From contig JAUVAM010000123.1 in the NCBI GenBank assembly GCA_030591745.1, positions 1 to 8,291 on the forward strand: a DNA stretch of 8,291 nucleotides, in the 5' to 3' direction. A program made the translations under genes and the position numbers. A model generated the notes under the pieces. The model saw nothing but the letters and a program-made list of their open reading frames with translations, was not told the origin of the DNA and ran no database searches. Below, in pieces: positions 6,589 through 8,291 of the stretch. This stretch comes from Deltaproteobacteria bacterium. Lineage in GTDB: Bacteria; Myxococcota; B64-G9. Position 1 is the stretch's first letter. Each line of letters begins with the position of its first letter.

Positions 6589-7428
6589 TCAGGAATCTGA
6601 GGCGATTTGATCCTTAAGCCATTCCAGAATCCGCAGCCCGCGGCTGAAGGTGGTCAATCCCATGCCCCAGATCCAGGGCATGGGCTCCATGATCCAATTT
6701 TCCAGGGCTTGCTGCCTGGCCAAGGCCCCCGAGCCGATGGGGCGCTTTAGAAAAACCCGCCAGGCCTCCAAGGAGCAGAAACACGCTGCGTGGCAGGGCG
6801 CTATCTGCCGACTGATGAGTTCCAGACTTCGTTTTCGATCGCGGCGCCAGTCGCCTGCGCGCAATCCATGCTGCCCCAGACAGCGATCGCTGGTGATGAG
6901 GTCGAGCTGGCCTTTGCGTTTGCGCAACACCAGAGAGGTGAATATCCGCTCCAGTACTTCATCCACCACGTAGAGGACAAGGCTCGTGTCATCAGGCCAA
7001 AGGTGATGGAACAAACCCTCCAGCAAAAAGAAAGGGGGCAAGGGACCCGGCGGTGTGGGGGGATCCATCCTCAGCCCGCGCCCCCGCTCGCTGCGGAAGG
7101 CCCCCCAGATCTTCAACAGCTGCTCTAAAAAATCCTGGCCCAGGGCCAGATCCGCATCCGCCCTCTTCAAAATGCGCCGGAGGGCTCCATGCTCAAGAAT
7201 TAAAATTCGATCCACGCCCAGCTCTGCGCGTAGCGCTGCTGCATTAAGACTGGAGCGACCGAGCATGCCGGACAACTCCCTCAAGGAGCTCACCGCATGG
7301 ATCACGGAGCCATCCTCTTCCAGTAAAAGCGCCCAGGAGCCCAAGCCCCCCGGCGGTGTCATCGAGCGCAGCAAACGAGCCCAGTGTTCCGGATGCATAT
7401 CCAGCACCTGAATGTCCGCTGAGATCAT
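6589..7428 (-). CDS. Conserved-looking protein of unknown function, coupled to GH-like gene
   Basis: A 279-residue protein with no signal peptide and no membrane helix, so probably cytoplasmic. Its ATG (7426-7428) overlaps the TGA of the upstream gene (7425-7427) as ATGA, and GAGG lies 7 bases before it inside that gene, so the two are almost certainly translationally coupled. I do not recognise the family. The N-terminal part has a beta hairpin WALLLEEDGSVIHAV (32-46), a helix (49-71), a strand pair RILILEHGALRRILK (74-88) and a helix (98-112). That order resembles a roadblock/LC7-type fold, offered as a weak inference. A Pro-rich break (122-132) separates a second, helical half with LVLYVVDEVLERIF (150-163), a basic patch (170-172, 195-200) and a C-x3-C-x-C cluster (C212, C216, C218). 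The C-terminus is Trp/Met-rich (245-258). No catalytic motif could be assigned. Confidence 0.75.
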   Translation of the reverse strand: MISADIQVLDMHPEHWARLLRSMTPPGGLGSWALLLEEDGSVIHAVSSLRELSGMLGRSSLNAAALRAELGVDRILILEHGALRRILKRADADLALGQDFLEQLLKIWGAFRSERGRGLRMDPPTPPGPLPPFFLLEGLFHHLWPDDTSLVLYVVDEVLERIFTSLVLRKRKGQLDLITSDRCLGQHGLRAGDWRRDRKRSLELISRQIAPCHAACFCSLEAWRVFLKRPIGSGALARQQALENWIMEPMPWIWGMGLTTFSRGLRILEWLKDQIASDS

Positions 7429-8291
7429 GGCGCATCCTCTATGCGGATCAGACGCACGGACCAGGCCGGCACCTCAATACGCAACCTGCCGTCTTGGATT
7501 CGCAAGACGCGTTGTTGCCACAGGTCCAGGGCCACAGACGCGCCAGGCATGTCCACCACCGCCTCCCTGGGCTGATCGCCCGGGTTGGCCAACCAGAGAC
7601 AGCGCCCTTGTGTGCTCGAACACAAAGCCGTCTCCAGCTCGGGGCAGTGGGGATCGGGTTGGCTTAGGCATCCCGCTTCTTGGGCCAAGGCAGACAAGCG
7701 ATCGGCCAGCGCCGGGCTCTCCAACAATTCAGGCTCCAACAAATCAGGCCAGTGCCGTATCTGCCCTTTGCCCCAGCTTTCGGGTTGCAGAAAGGCTTCG
7801 GCCAGGACGGTCATGCCTTGTCCTGCCGAATCCCGTCGAGGCAGACGCGGACCCAGGACCAACCAGCCGCCCGCACGCACGTATGCCAACAAGGCCAAGG
7901 CCGTGTCTCGCTCCATGATTTCGGCCGCGGGCAAGCAGGCCACACGAAAACGGGTTGGGTCCAGGCCTCGCAGGATGTCCGCCTGCAAAAATGAAAGCCG
8001 GGCTACACAAAGCGCATCGAAGAAATGCTCCCGTGCCCGAACAAAATCCCTGGCCGGCGCATGAGTTCCATCAGCCTTCCAGGCCAAGCAATCCGAACCC
8101 GACCCAGCCCCCAGCAGGGACAGGATACCCGCCGGCAGGGGCTCCAGAACCTGACTCAATGCTTCAACCCGTTCGGCCAAGGGAGTGCTCAACAAGACGA
8201 CATCGTGTTGCGAGCCTGAGCCGTCGAGACCCTGGCGAATTCGCAACCAGCGCCGCAACCAATCGCGGCGTTCCGGGTCCACTTCGCCATC
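7425..8291 (-). CDS. C-terminal part of a GH42-like glycoside hydrolase (N-terminus beyond right edge)
   Basis: The frame is open from the right edge to TGA at 7425-7427, 288 codons. A GTG at 8280-8282 could be a start, but the frame continues upstream without a stop to the edge and no Shine-Dalgarno precedes it, so the true start is most likely outside. Numbering from the GTG, residues 26-145 look like the GATase-like trimerisation domain of GH42 beta-galactosidases: a first strand HDVVLLS, a helix then FLQADILRGLD, then RFRVACLPAAEIM and the hallmark LLAYVRAGGWLVLGP (131-145). Residues 216-282 resemble the small C-terminal beta-sandwich of such enzymes, with RCLWLANPGD (227-236) and a closing VPAWSVRLIRI (271-281). 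The catalytic TIM barrel would be encoded beyond the window, so activity and substrate cannot be read; a cleaved sugar or an inactive homologue are both possible. It is upstream of, and translationally coupled to, the 279-residue gene. Confidence 0.72.
   Translation of the reverse strand, partial: DGEVDPERRDWLRRWLRIRQGLDGSGSQHDVVLLSTPLAERVEALSQVLEPLPAGILSLLGAGSGSDCLAWKADGTHAPARDFVRAREHFFDALCVARLSFLQADILRGLDPTRFRVACLPAAEIMERDTALALLAYVRAGGWLVLGPRLPRRDSAGQGMTVLAEAFLQPESWGKGQIRHWPDLLEPELLESPALADRLSALAQEAGCLSQPDPHCPELETALCSSTQGRCLWLANPGDQPREAVVDMPGASVALDLWQQRVLRIQDGRLRIEVPAWSVRLIRIEDAP

Overview
The window looks like chromosomal DNA of a Gram-negative bacterium. Evidence is a long lipobox-bearing surface or periplasmic lipoprotein, a candidate sigma-54 (-24/-12) promoter and moderately high GC. 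The lipoprotein is of the LVIVD-repeat / C-terminal-beta-propeller kind common in deltaproteobacterial-grade lineages such as Myxococcota. That placement is an inference from protein style; no rRNA or marker gene is present. Base composition is uneven: hand-sampled lines are about 48-53% GC in the left third (transporter and ATPase) and about 55-68% in the lipoprotein and the right-hand operon.

Layout: (1) 1-320, minus strand, the 5' part of a small secreted protein gene that runs off the left edge. (2) 321-464, a divergent promoter region. (3) 465-1700, plus strand, a 12-helix MFS transporter. (4) 1786-3189, plus strand, an AAA-type ATPase of the AAA_14/DUF4143 type with its own candidate promoter. 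(5) 3188-3221, an intrinsic terminator with a UUCG loop, for the minus-strand gene arriving from the right; its U-tract overlaps the ATPase stop codon. (6) 3245-6424, minus strand, a 1059-residue beta-propeller lipoprotein with an unusual cysteine- and aromatic-rich insertion. (7) 6425-6588, its leader, with the sigma-54-like promoter. (8) 6589-7428 and 7425-8291, minus strand, two translationally coupled genes: an unrecognised 279-residue protein, and upstream of it the C-terminal part of a GH42-like glycoside hydrolase that continues past the right edge.

The genes do not form one obvious pathway. The right-hand pair is an operon by the ATGA overlap. The lipoprotein seems to be its own unit, with promoter-like sequence in front and a terminator behind. 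The transporter and ATPase are co-directional with an 85-base gap, and nothing beyond proximity links their functions. No RNA gene, CRISPR array, insertion sequence or long DNA repeat was seen. No clear new multi-gene system is evident; the most distinctive items are the Cys-rich propeller insertion, the sigma-54-like promoter and the orphan protein coupled to the glycosidase-like gene.
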